In this document: positions 36,009 through 44,919 of the stretch, one piece after another
How positions within the stretch are numbered: position 1 is the stretch's first letter
Layout: every line of letters starts with the position of its first letter
NCBI GenBank assembly: GCA_947500445.1
Contig: CANMSB010000001.1
Location: 310,001 to 374,000 of the forward strand
Length of the DNA stretch: 64,000 bases
DNA from: an uncultured Flavobacteriaceae bacterium
GTDB taxonomy: Bacteria > Bacteroidota > Bacteroidia > Flavobacteriales > Flavobacteriaceae
Reading direction: 5' to 3'
Position numbers and translations under genes: made by a program
The notes under the pieces: model-generated
The model's input: only the letters and a program-made list of their open reading frames with translations
Database searches by the model: none
What the model was told of the DNA's origin: nothing

Positions 36009-37727
36009 ATGCGTGCCGACAATGATTTTGACCAGTTTAAGGATCTTGACGAAGAACAATTACCAGTAGCCAAACACAAATTACACGATTGGACGCATTT
36101 TGCCGGACTCTACGCTGCCGAGCATGTTGCGGCAACAGAGTTTGTTATTGGGGCGACCTTTGTCGCACTCGGTGCCAAAACGATGGATATCCTTCTCGGG
36201 CTTCTAATCGGTAATATTCTAGCCGTACTGAGTTGGCGGTTTATTACCTCTCCCATTGCCGTTGATACGCGATTGAGCCTTTACACCTATCTGAATAAGA
36301 TTGCGGGCGATTCGATGACCAAGTTGTACAATTGGGCCAATGTCATCATCTTTTCGGTAATTTCGGCTGCTATGATTACCGTATCGGCCACTGCCGTACG
36401 TTTTGCCTTTGATATTCCTGCGCAACTCAATTGGTATCCCACCAACGTCTGGTTTGTTTTGATCGTTTTGATGGTGGGCATTGTTATGGTTTTCATCGCG
36501 CTCTATGGTTTTAATGCCGTTTCAGAATTTTCGGGCATCTGTGCGCCTTGGCTTTTTGTGATGTTTACCAGTGGCGCTATGGTGCTCCTTCCCGCTTTGT
36601 CATTAGATGTTTTGGATAAAACGTTACCTGCGGGATGGGCCGACATTATAACTCTGGGGGATCAGAGTATTTGGACAGGAATCAACAGTGATGGACAACC
36701 TGGAATCGGACTGGTCGAAGTCATCGGCTTTGCTTGGGCGGCAAATACCATAACCCATTTCGGATTGATCGATATGGCACTTTTGCGTTTTGCCAAAAAG
36801 AAAAGCTACGGTTATGCCACCAGTACCGGCATGATGTTCGGGCATTATGTCGCATGGATCGCTGCCGGAATCATGGGAGCCGGTGCTGCTGTAATTTTAG
36901 GAAAATCTATCGTAGAACTCGACCCAGGTGATGTGGCCTATTATGCCCTCGGATGGTCCGGTTTTGCTATTGTTATTGTTGCGGGGTGGACGACCGCTAT
37001 TACCAATTTGTATAGGGCAGGTTTGGCCGCACAAGCGATTTTCTTCAACCATTCTCGAAAGAAAACGACCATCGTAGTGGGTATGGTCACCATTGTTGTA
37101 GCCTGTTTTCCCTTTGTTTTTTCACAAATATTACCGCTACTCACCTATGCAGGACTGCTGGTCGTTCCCGTGGGGGCGATTGTATTTGCGGAACATCAAA
37201 TTTTCCCACGAATTGGCTACACCCGCTATTGGTCTTCGTACCGTAAGCTTAGCTTTAGTATGCCTGCCGTGGCGTCATGGGGCTTGGGCTTGGTTTTCGG
37301 TTTTGGCTTAAATGCGCTTGATGTGATGTCTTTCTTTTATCTCTTTATCCCTACTTGGTTTTTTACCATCGCGGTGTATACGCTGCTCGCATCTAAATAC
37401 GGAGCAAAAGAGAACTTTGCAAAGGAGGTCAAGGAAGAAGAAGTTCGTAATGAAGCCATTGAACGCTTTCACGTAGAGCAAGCAAAAAATGAAGCTGTTG
37501 TTGCCAAGGATGTTTCAATGTTCTCGAAGGGATTAAAATTCGTTGCTATTTCGGCTTTGATCGCTACCTTGGTTTTGGCCGGTAATGTTTTATTCGGAAG
37601 TGCTACGGAAACAGATTATATCGAAAATAGAGAACTCTTTTATACCTGCGCATTCGGTTGTACCAGCATTTATTTCGTGTTAGCTTATTGGGCGCTGAAA
37701 CGCGGGAAAACCAATACAGCAGATTAG
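36009..37727 (+). CDS. NCS1-like permease
   Basis: This 572-residue integral membrane protein has about 12 predicted membrane segments (for example ILLGLLIGNILAVLSWRFI, VWFVLIVLMVGIVMVFIALYG) and resembles purine-cytosine permease (NCS1) transporters. After the core there is a hydrophilic helix (KEVKEEEVRNEAIERFHVEQAKN) and then two further segments (FVAISALIATLVLAGNVLFG, CTSIYFVLAYWAL). It is followed one base later by a mannitol-type dehydrogenase, so the pair may import and oxidise a polyol. The substrate is not known and NCS1 proteins usually carry nucleobases or hydantoins. Confidence 0.75.
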   Translation: MRADNDFDQFKDLDEEQLPVAKHKLHDWTHFAGLYAAEHVAATEFVIGATFVALGAKTMDILLGLLIGNILAVLSWRFITSPIAVDTRLSLYTYLNKIAGDSMTKLYNWANVIIFSVISAAMITVSATAVRFAFDIPAQLNWYPTNVWFVLIVLMVGIVMVFIALYGFNAVSEFSGICAPWLFVMFTSGAMVLLPALSLDVLDKTLPAGWADIITLGDQSIWTGINSDGQPGIGLVEVIGFAWAANTITHFGLIDMALLRFAKKKSYGYATSTGMMFGHYVAWIAAGIMGAGAAVILGKSIVELDPGDVAYYALGWSGFAIVIVAGWTTAITNLYRAGLAAQAIFFNHSRKKTTIVVGMVTIVVACFPFVFSQILPLLTYAGLLVVPVGAIVFAEHQIFPRIGYTRYWSSYRKLSFSMPAVASWGLGLVFGFGLNALDVMSFFYLFIPTWFFTIAVYTLLASKYGAKENFAKEVKEEEVRNEAIERFHVEQAKNEAVVAKDVSMFSKGLKFVAISALIATLVLAGNVLFGSATETDYIENRELFYTCAFGCTSIYFVLAYWALKRGKTNTAD

Positions 37728-37728
37728 C

Positions 37729-39213
37729 GTGGAAAACCCGATACAACTCAATCAAACGAATTTAACAGCAATAGGAAATCATATACCCGTGCCTATGTAT
37801 TCACGTTCCGCGAATAAAACGGGAATCGTACATATCGGGGTCGGCGGCTTTCATAGGGCCCACCTTGCCTACTATCTACACCTTTTAAAAAAAGGCGGCG
37901 GTGCCCCAGCGTGGAATATCTGCGGAATCGGATTACGCGAAGCGGATTCCAAACTCCGTGACATTTTTAAAATCCAAGACCACCTCTATACCTTGATGGT
38001 CAAACACCCAAACGGAAAAATCAATGCCGAAGTCATCGGGGCCATAGTTGATTTCAAAATGGGAATCGAGGACCCCGAACCCGTTATCGCTAGCATGGCA
38101 GATGCGGATACTAGGATCGTATCGCTGACGATAACCGAGGGAGGGTATAATTTTAATCCTAATACGGGGGACTTCAATTTTGATAACCCCGACATTCAAC
38201 ACGAACTACAGCATCCACTGGAACCTAAAACCGTATATGGGTTTTTAACCACGGCCCTAAAAAGGCGGCGCGATGCGGGTTTGCCCGCTTTTACCATTTT
38301 GTCCTGTGACAATATCGAGCATAATGGAGACATGGCAAGAAAGATGCTACTTGCCTTTGTCCAAAAGCAAGATCCTGACCTGGCGGAATGGATAGCACAA
38401 CAAGTGGCGTTCCCCAATAGTATGGTAGATCGCATTACGCCGGTGACAACCCCAACGGATATCGAAACCTTAGCACTAACTTATGGCATACAAGATGCCT
38501 GGCCCGTTACCTGCGAACCTTTTATACAATGGGTCGTAGAAGATAAATTTTCGAATGGGCGACCGGCCTTTGAAAAAGTAGGCGTACAATTCGTACCCGA
38601 TGTGGAGCCTTATGAGAAAATGAAACTGCGACTTCTCAATGCCGGGCATTCGGTCTTGGGGCTTTTGGGGGCGCTATACGGCCACACCACCATCAATGCT
38701 TGTATGGAAGACGAAACCTTCACCACTTATTTGCGCGGCTTTTTGGATGCAGAAGCTACTCCAGTTTTGGGAAATATCGAAGGCATTGATTTGGAGGACT
38801 ATAAAGACGGTTTGCTAGAGCGTTTTGCCAACCCAAATATCAAAGACAGCGTCAGCCGTATTTGTTCGGAAAGCTCGGCCAAGTTGCCTAAATTTTTGAT
38901 TACTACACTACAGGAGAATTTAGCTACTGGCGGAAACATACAATGCGCCACCTTGGTCATCGCTGCTTGGTGCTATTATAGTGATAAGGGAATCGATAAG
39001 GATGGGAAGCCAATTGAAATTATCGATGCTATGGGTGCCGAACTTCATGAAGCGGCCAAACGAACAGAAACTGACAGCCTGTCTTTTATAAAACAAGAAT
39101 CCCTGTTTGGTAACCTTGCTAAAAATCAAAGATTTACAAGGTTATACCATGATAGAATCCAAAAGATTTACAAGGATGCCAATATCAAAAGGTATATGCT
39201 TGAGCTGCTTTAA
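37729..39213 (+). CDS. mannitol dehydrogenase family protein
   Basis: This 494-residue protein belongs to the polyol-specific long-chain dehydrogenases. GIVHIGVGGFHRAHLAYYL near residue 27 is the NAD-binding motif. MKLRLLNAGHSVLGLLG near 300 supplies the catalytic lysine, asparagine and histidine of mannitol 2-dehydrogenase. It uses a GTG start at 37729, one base after the permease stop, so the two are coupled. It probably oxidises D-mannitol to fructose, fitting for an alga-associated marine bacterium; mannonate or arabinitol dehydrogenase activity remains possible. Confidence 0.88.
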   Translation: MENPIQLNQTNLTAIGNHIPVPMYSRSANKTGIVHIGVGGFHRAHLAYYLHLLKKGGGAPAWNICGIGLREADSKLRDIFKIQDHLYTLMVKHPNGKINAEVIGAIVDFKMGIEDPEPVIASMADADTRIVSLTITEGGYNFNPNTGDFNFDNPDIQHELQHPLEPKTVYGFLTTALKRRRDAGLPAFTILSCDNIEHNGDMARKMLLAFVQKQDPDLAEWIAQQVAFPNSMVDRITPVTTPTDIETLALTYGIQDAWPVTCEPFIQWVVEDKFSNGRPAFEKVGVQFVPDVEPYEKMKLRLLNAGHSVLGLLGALYGHTTINACMEDETFTTYLRGFLDAEATPVLGNIEGIDLEDYKDGLLERFANPNIKDSVSRICSESSAKLPKFLITTLQENLATGGNIQCATLVIAAWCYYSDKGIDKDGKPIEIIDAMGAELHEAAKRTETDSLSFIKQESLFGNLAKNQRFTRLYHDRIQKIYKDANIKRYMLELL

Positions 39214-39633
39214 AAGCTACATTTTTGGACAGCTTCGTAAAACCTACCTTTTTCGATACAAATCATAATTGCCCTATACGGCCGGTCCGAGGTTTTGGTC
39301 CATGTCCAATCCAGACCTTCCGTAAGGATCCACATGGGCATTCACCAATGGGCATATACCATTTTAGTTTTTTGGATTGAAGCAATCCCGATGCGGTACA
39401 TGATTCTTCGCTCTTTTGAGGCCTATTTTGAGGAGGATAGCCGGGATACGGAAGGAAAAAAGTCGGAAGAAGCGTGAAAAAGCATCATCTTTTAGCCTCC
39501 CAAGGGTTCGGGAGAAAAAGTTTAAACCACTTCACAGTATAACACGGTCCCGGTATCTTAATAGGGAGGATAGATACTTGCGGCTAGCTTAGGTACTTTA
39601 AGAAAACGTTGTGCCCTTTAAATAATGTCGGTG
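39214..39633. other. intergenic region between convergent genes
   Basis: These 420 bases hold no convincing gene. A half-copy of the repeat tip (ATACCATTTTAGTTTT, 39356-39371) is present without a matching second arm. A 60-codon frame at 39295-39477 has no supporting signal. No strong terminator was seen. Confidence 0.5.
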
Positions 39634-40353
39634 CTAGACATTAAAGTATTTACTGTTCCAAATAGCGGGGTTAAAGTTCTTCCCTAAAGCAAATCCATAG
39701 AAAATAACGACGGAAGCGATACTCTTGAACATGAAAAAATAAATGATCCAAAATTCGCTCGATGTAGCTGTTTTCGAAAACAGACCTGAAGGAACCAAAG
39801 AAGTACAGACATAACTGATCAACATTACCAGTACGGTAAGGTTTACAATGCCCTTAAACGGCCACACCAACAATTTTCTTAACGGGTGTAGGTCATTGCC
39901 CCATTTGTGTATCAGGTAAAAGTAATCGTTTCCAATAGGTGCGAACAATAAAGGGTCGTCCTTATCCTCTAATTTAAAAAGTTTTGAAGGGGCTACAATT
40001 TTAAATCCTGTCAATTCTATTTCATGGGCTTTCTCCAACTGTTTGATCTTGGATATGGCTTCCTGCGGTATTTCCCCCTTAAAATATTTGGAGTTCAAAA
40101 AGCGCAACCGATAATCGATACAGATTTTTTTGATTTGGTCGATATGATAAATACGATCGGTTTCCAATAAATCAAAATCGAATGCATTGGTCACCAGTGC
40201 TTTTCCTCCTGAAATATTTTTTTCGATACGATCATTTTCCTGTGCATCTTTTTGAAGAATCCGATGCACTTCCGCTAGTATGGTATCGGTATTTGAAGTT
40301 GTAGAACGAACTTTTTCGAGCTTTTGCTCGATGTTGGTTTTTTGTAATCTCAT
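39634..40353 (-). CDS. hypothetical membrane protein
   Basis: I do not recognise this 239-residue protein. The N-terminal 60 residues form a probable coiled coil (MRLQKTNIEQKLEKVRSTT, EVHRILQKDAQEND). The middle is soluble (DRIYHIDQIKKICIDYRLRF). Two membrane segments follow near the C-terminus (FKGIVNLTVLVMLISYVC and WIIYFFMFKSIASVVIFYG). It may be a Bacteroidota-specific membrane-bound protein. Its neighbours give no clue. Confidence 0.65.
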   Translation of the reverse strand: MRLQKTNIEQKLEKVRSTTSNTDTILAEVHRILQKDAQENDRIEKNISGGKALVTNAFDFDLLETDRIYHIDQIKKICIDYRLRFLNSKYFKGEIPQEAISKIKQLEKAHEIELTGFKIVAPSKLFKLEDKDDPLLFAPIGNDYFYLIHKWGNDLHPLRKLLVWPFKGIVNLTVLVMLISYVCTSLVPSGLFSKTATSSEFWIIYFFMFKSIASVVIFYGFALGKNFNPAIWNSKYFNV

Positions 40354-40401
40354 TTCTTTTTCTTTAGCATTGTAAAGTTAACAAATAGTCACCGCATTTG
40401 A

Positions 40402-40473
40402 AATACCATGTTGAACTTACATGTTAAGATAAGGTTAATTTCTTTGAATGGCACTTTCTTTTAACATGGTATT
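40402..40473. repeat. 72-bp element with 11-bp inverted ends (ATACCAT tips)
   Basis: AATACCATGTT at 40402-40412 and AACATGGTATT at 40463-40473 are perfect reverse complements. It shares the AATACCAT tip with the other copies but not the TTTTAACTTTG core. It lies between two divergent genes. Confidence 0.55.
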
Positions 40474-40541
40474 CCGGCAAACCAGTGTATCTTACCGACG
40501 AAATCGGCGTTTTATCTGTTTCCGTTCCCAAATATTATCAA

Positions 40542-41093
40542 ATGATGTCCTACTTTTACCAGTTATGTTGTGCGTGCCTATTTCTTTTCCTCAATCTTTG
40601 TTGTGCACAAAATTCCAATGAAAAACCCATAATGGATCCTAGTGAATCCATTGTTACCAACACTCAAAATTCGGACCATCATCAAGTATTGTTAACGGCC
40701 ATGCGTGCTGCTGATCTAGAGGACATTTTGTCCGGAAAGGGTCCGTTCACAGTTTTCGCCCCTTCGGATTCGGCCTTTGAAAAGCTTTCCCAAGAACAAA
40801 TGGAAACACTTTTAAAGCCCGAAAACAAAAATGATTTACAAGCGTTACTTCGATATCATATCATTGCTGGGAACCTTTCGGCATCCTATATTTTAAAAGC
40901 AATGTGCCGTGGTAAGGGAACAGCCAGTTTTACTACGGTACAAGGCGATAAGCTTATCGCCACCATGGACGGTATCGATATTGTACTGACCGATAGCAAT
41001 GGGAACTCCGCGAGGATTACGACTGCGGACGAGAACCAATGCAACGGGGTCATCCATGAAATCGATAGTGTTTTCCTACCAGCAAAGATATAA
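40542..41093 (+). CDS. fasciclin domain protein
   Basis: From ATG 40542 this is a 183-residue protein with a signal peptide (LFLFLNLCCAQNS; a lipobox-like Cys-Cys is visible). The fasciclin (FAS1) domain covers residues 45-183, with H1 motif GPFTVFAPSDSAFEKL, the YH motif LLRYHIIAGNLSAS and the H2-like NGVIHEIDSVFLP. FAS1 proteins are secreted and involved in adhesion. An upstream in-frame start at 40485 is rejected because the signal peptide begins at 40542. It converges with pheT. Confidence 0.88.
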   Translation: MMSYFYQLCCACLFLFLNLCCAQNSNEKPIMDPSESIVTNTQNSDHHQVLLTAMRAADLEDILSGKGPFTVFAPSDSAFEKLSQEQMETLLKPENKNDLQALLRYHIIAGNLSASYILKAMCRGKGTASFTTVQGDKLIATMDGIDIVLTDSNGNSARITTADENQCNGVIHEIDSVFLPAKI

Positions 41094-41100
41094 AGGTTTG

Positions 41101-43530
41101 TCAACGAAGTTCGGCCTGTAGTTCTTTTTCAAACCGCGTCTGTAGTTTCTTCATAATTTTATCGATCTGCTTGTCCGTCAAGGTTTTTTGTTCGTCCTGT
41201 AAGGTAAAGCTCAAGGCATAGGATTTTTTTCCCTTCGGCAACTTATCTCCCATGTACACGTCAAAAAGACTGACATCCTTCAACAGTTTTTTTTCGGTTT
41301 GCAGCGCTAGTTGATATAGATCGTTAAAAGCAACGGAATCGTCCAATAAAAGGGCAAAGTCACGTTTTACGGCGGGATATTTTGGAATTTCTTGATAAAC
41401 AATGGCTTTCGCCCCGGCCAATTTGAGTACCTCGTCCCAATCGATATCGGCAAATATCGTCTCTTGGGCGATGCCAAATTTATCGAGGACCGATTTTTGA
41501 ACCAGACCTATTTCGGCCAAGTTTCGCTTGTTCGAGGTCAAGGTTATGCCCTCGGAATAAAGAGGCTGATCCACTGGTATAGGCCGTATGTCATTGATTC
41601 CCAATCGCTGCAATACATTTTCGATCATACCGCGTACATAGAAGAAATCCGATTTTTGGGTTGCACCGGTCCAGCTGTCCCGTTCTCGATTTCCTGTAGC
41701 CAACAGCACCAGATGTTTGCGTTCCGCTCTCCTTTCTGCAGTAAATTGGTGATAGGTCTGTCCAAACTCGAACAGCCTAAGGTGCTGTCTTTTTCTATTG
41801 ATATTATGGGAAACCGCTTCCAAGGCACCGAACAACATCGACTGTCGCATTACCGATAGGTCGTTGCTCAAGGGGTTCAGCATTGTTATCGCTTGTGCCT
41901 TCGCCGCTTCTGATATATGTTCGTGGTATTTTGTACTGGTGAGACTGTTGGTCATGATTTCGTAAAAACCGGAAGCGGCCAATAGTTCACCAATTATCCG
42001 TTGCAGCTTGTAATCTTCCAATTTGGAAGTAGGGGCAATGGAGGCGTTCAATTTTTCGGTAAAGGCAATATTGTTATAGCCATAAATGCGCAAAATCTCC
42101 TCTATCACATCAACTTCGCGCTGCACATCTACCCTATAGGAGGGAATGGAGAGTCCAAGCCCTGTTTCGGTCACATTTTTTACCTGTATTTCCAAGGAAG
42201 CCAAAATGGATTTTATGGTGTCTTTTGGAATCTCCTGGCCAATCAGGCTATGCACTTTTTTGAACGTTAGAAATACTTGATGGTCATCCGCTCTTTTAGG
42301 ATATAGATCGATAATATCGGACGAAATGGTGCCGCCGGCAATTTCCGTAATTAAAAGTGAGGCACGCTTGAGGGCGTATTCCACCTGTTCGATATCGATA
42401 CCCCGTTCAAAACGGAAAGAGGCATCCGTATTGAGGCCATGGCGTTTTGCCGTCTTTCGAATGGAAACCGGATCAAAATAGGCACTCTCCAGAAAAATCG
42501 AAGTGGTCCCCTCGGTAACTCCTGTATTGATACCTCCGAAAACACCGGCGATACACATTGGTTTTTCACCATCGCAAATCATAAGGTCGTCCTCGTGGAG
42601 TTCCCTCTGTTCCCCGTCCAAAGTCATGAATTTTGTTCCCGCCTTCACGGTCTTCACAACAATCTTTTTATCGAAGATGCGGTCGGCATCAAAGGCGTGT
42701 AGCGGTTGTCCCAGTTCGTGCAGCACGTAATTGGTGACATCAACGACATTGTTTTTGGGCGTTAGGCCAATGGCCCTTAAGCGATGCTGTAACCAATCCG
42801 GTGAAGCTTTCACCGTTAGGTTACTTATAGAAAGGCCACAGTACCGCGGTGCCAGCGCACTATCCGCTACTTGCACCTCAATTCTTAGGGATCGATCGTC
42901 CACATTGAACTGGCTTACCGATGGTGTGATCAGCTCTATTTGCAGGTCCTGTTGTTTTAGGCCGGCCCTTAGGTCCCTAGCAACACCGAAATGGCTCATT
43001 GCATCCGCCCTGTTTGGGGTAAGGCCAATTTCAAATACCTCGTCCTGAACGATCTCAAAAATGGTGGAACAAGGGGTGCCAGGTACCAACGAAGGGTCCA
43101 GGACCATAATGCCATCATGACCCTTGCCCAAGCCCAATTCATCTTCGGCACAGATCATTCCGTAACTCTCTTCGCCTCTTATTTTCCCCTTGCGAATGGT
43201 CCATGGCTTGCCATCGGCGTCATAAAGTTCCGTACCCACAGTGGCTACCGGCACTTTCTGTCCTTCTGCTACATTGGGCGCACCGCAGACAATTTGTAGG
43301 GGCATTGCCTCACCAATATCGACGGTCGTGAGTTTGAGCCGATCGGCATTAGGGTGTTTTTTACATGTCAACACATGTCCTACAACTACGCCTTTCAAGC
43401 TGCCCTTTACCGATTCAAAGGCAGTTATCCCCTCTACTTCCAGACCAATATCCGTTAGCAGTTCTCCCGTTTTTTGGGATTCCCAGTCCAGGTTTAAAAA
43501 TTGTTTGAGCCAGTTGTAAGAGATGTTCAT
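41101..43530 (-). CDS. pheT: phenylalanine--tRNA ligase beta subunit
   Basis: PheT (809 residues) is the large subunit of the tetrameric phenylalanyl-tRNA synthetase. The EMAP-II-like tRNA-binding domain (about 40-150, VGHVLTCKKHPNADRLKLTTVD), B3/B4 editing domain (GVFGGINTGVTEGTTSIFLESAYFDP), B5 domain (YRVDVQREVDVIEEILRIYGYNNI) and the C-terminal ferredoxin-fold anticodon-binding domain (LFDVYMGDKLPKGKKSYALSFTL) occur in the normal order. The pheS gene is not adjacent, which is common in this phylum. Confidence 0.97.
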   Translation of the reverse strand: MNISYNWLKQFLNLDWESQKTGELLTDIGLEVEGITAFESVKGSLKGVVVGHVLTCKKHPNADRLKLTTVDIGEAMPLQIVCGAPNVAEGQKVPVATVGTELYDADGKPWTIRKGKIRGEESYGMICAEDELGLGKGHDGIMVLDPSLVPGTPCSTIFEIVQDEVFEIGLTPNRADAMSHFGVARDLRAGLKQQDLQIELITPSVSQFNVDDRSLRIEVQVADSALAPRYCGLSISNLTVKASPDWLQHRLRAIGLTPKNNVVDVTNYVLHELGQPLHAFDADRIFDKKIVVKTVKAGTKFMTLDGEQRELHEDDLMICDGEKPMCIAGVFGGINTGVTEGTTSIFLESAYFDPVSIRKTAKRHGLNTDASFRFERGIDIEQVEYALKRASLLITEIAGGTISSDIIDLYPKRADDHQVFLTFKKVHSLIGQEIPKDTIKSILASLEIQVKNVTETGLGLSIPSYRVDVQREVDVIEEILRIYGYNNIAFTEKLNASIAPTSKLEDYKLQRIIGELLAASGFYEIMTNSLTSTKYHEHISEAAKAQAITMLNPLSNDLSVMRQSMLFGALEAVSHNINRKRQHLRLFEFGQTYHQFTAERRAERKHLVLLATGNRERDSWTGATQKSDFFYVRGMIENVLQRLGINDIRPIPVDQPLYSEGITLTSNKRNLAEIGLVQKSVLDKFGIAQETIFADIDWDEVLKLAGAKAIVYQEIPKYPAVKRDFALLLDDSVAFNDLYQLALQTEKKLLKDVSLFDVYMGDKLPKGKKSYALSFTLQDEQKTLTDKQIDKIMKKLQTRFEKELQAELR

Positions 43531-43590
43531 CGGTCGGTTTTAAAAAGCGTAAAGATAAAACAATGCCCCTAGACATTCAATAGCGATTCT

Positions 43591-43622
43591 TTGGAATTGA
43601 TTTATTTTTTAGCGTAGGTTTG
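43591..43622 (+). promoter_or_regulatory. promoter of the TlpA-like gene
   Basis: TTG at 43591-43593 and TAGGTTTG at 43615-43622 are separated by exactly 21 bp, a full match to the -33/-7 promoter type. The predicted start is about 35 bases before the ATG at 43662. Confidence 0.65.
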
Positions 43623-43661
43623 CCATCAATAATCGCCCCGATAGGGTTTAAGCTTAAAGAC

Positions 43662-44885
43662 ATGAAAAATCTCTTCGTTTTTGTGGTGGCATTTATACTG
43701 CTTTCGGGATGTGAACGCCAAAAGACTGCCGTACCAAAAGATGGGATTTGGCGCGCAGCTTTAAAGATTACGGACGGGCAGACGCTTCCTTTCAATTTTG
43801 CATGGACCACATCGGAAAATGGGGGGTATGCGTTGCAAATTTTCAACGGTACGGAAACCATTATTGTCGACGAAATTGAGATTACCAACGATTCCATTTT
43901 GATTAGGGCCCCTGTTTTTGAGGGGTATTTGGCAGGTACGTTTACCGAAACGGCAATGCAAGGGGCTTTTATCAAAGAAAGTTTGGACCGTGTGGTACCT
44001 TTTACCGCCGTATATGGCGAACCTACCCGTTTTAATGAGACCAAAGCCCATAACACGAATGTTTCCGGGATATGGGAAACCGTATTTAGCGGAGGTACGG
44101 AAGATGAATATTTGGGAAAGGGTATTTTTTCCCAGAAGGGAAATCAGGTAACCGGTACGTTCAGAACAACTACCGGCGATTACCGTTATTTGGAAGGGAT
44201 GGTTAACGGCGATTCCCTAAAACTATCGGCATTCGACGGTGCACACGCCTTTTTATTTGCGGCCCGGGCCACGGATAGTACCTTGGAAGGAACCTTTTTT
44301 TCGGGAAATCATTTTCAAGAGCCTTTTTTGGCAAGGCGTAACCCACAGTTTGAACTTCCCAATGCCGATTCGCTTACCTTTTTGAAACCGGGTTATGATC
44401 GGTTCCACTTTGCCTTTCCGGATGCCAACGGTACAATAGTAAGCTTGGATGACGACCGTTTTAAAGGTAAGGTGGTATTGGTACAAATTATGGGTACTTG
44501 GTGCCCTAATTGTTTGGACGAAACCAAATTTTATGTTGACTATTTAAAACGGAACCAAGAAGAGAATCTAGAAATAGTTGGGTTGGCGTTCGAATATGCC
44601 AAGACCGAGACCGGCGCTTTTAAAAGTATTGAAAGGTTAAAGGAGCGTATTGGAGTGGAGTATCCCATTGTTTTAGCACAATATGATACTTCCGACAAGC
44701 AAAAAGCTCAGGAAAAGCTGCCTATGCTGAACCATGTACTATCCTATCCAACTACGATATTCATCGACAAAAAAGGGGAAGTCCGAAAAATACATACCGG
44801 TTTTAACGGTCCTGCAACCGGAGAAAAATATCTTGAATTTAAAAGTACTTTTGAAGCTTTTGTTCAAAATCTTTTGAACGAATAA
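43662..44885 (+). CDS. TlpA family thioredoxin-like lipoprotein
   Basis: This 407-residue protein (ATG 43662) has a lipoprotein signal (LLSGCERQ). After an N-terminal beta domain, the C-terminal half (about 270-400) is a redoxin domain with the active site MGTWCPNCLDE and the cis-proline region NHVLSYPTTIFIDKKGE, so it is likely a periplasmic disulfide or peroxide-type reductase. It differs from the TlpA-like protein at 31332, which has no CxxC. An upstream in-frame start (43620) is rejected because the promoter places the transcription start after it. Confidence 0.88.
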   Translation: MKNLFVFVVAFILLSGCERQKTAVPKDGIWRAALKITDGQTLPFNFAWTTSENGGYALQIFNGTETIIVDEIEITNDSILIRAPVFEGYLAGTFTETAMQGAFIKESLDRVVPFTAVYGEPTRFNETKAHNTNVSGIWETVFSGGTEDEYLGKGIFSQKGNQVTGTFRTTTGDYRYLEGMVNGDSLKLSAFDGAHAFLFAARATDSTLEGTFFSGNHFQEPFLARRNPQFELPNADSLTFLKPGYDRFHFAFPDANGTIVSLDDDRFKGKVVLVQIMGTWCPNCLDETKFYVDYLKRNQEENLEIVGLAFEYAKTETGAFKSIERLKERIGVEYPIVLAQYDTSDKQKAQEKLPMLNHVLSYPTTIFIDKKGEVRKIHTGFNGPATGEKYLEFKSTFEAFVQNLLNE

Positions 44886-44892
44886 AGGTATT

Positions 44893-44919
44893 ACACCATT
44901 TTAACTTTGAAATGGTATT
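44893..44919. repeat. short palindromic repeat at the leuB stop codon
   Basis: ACACCATTT, TAACTTTG, AAATGGTAT with a following T is a near-perfect copy of the 29578 repeat (one changed base in an arm). It lies between the convergent TlpA-like gene and leuB, and the final TT of the copy (44918-44919) forms part of the leuB stop codon (TTA, 44918-44920). It may act as a bidirectional hairpin terminator. Confidence 0.75.

Noticed and set aside
39295-39477. 60-codon open frame after the mannitol dehydrogenase gene
   Set aside because: It has no signal, no domain and no promoter; it overlaps a repeat half-copy and its composition is unlike the neighbouring genes.
44893-44919. CRISPR-like repeat array
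   Set aside because: The repeat copies are widely spaced and not in a regular array; no cas gene is present.
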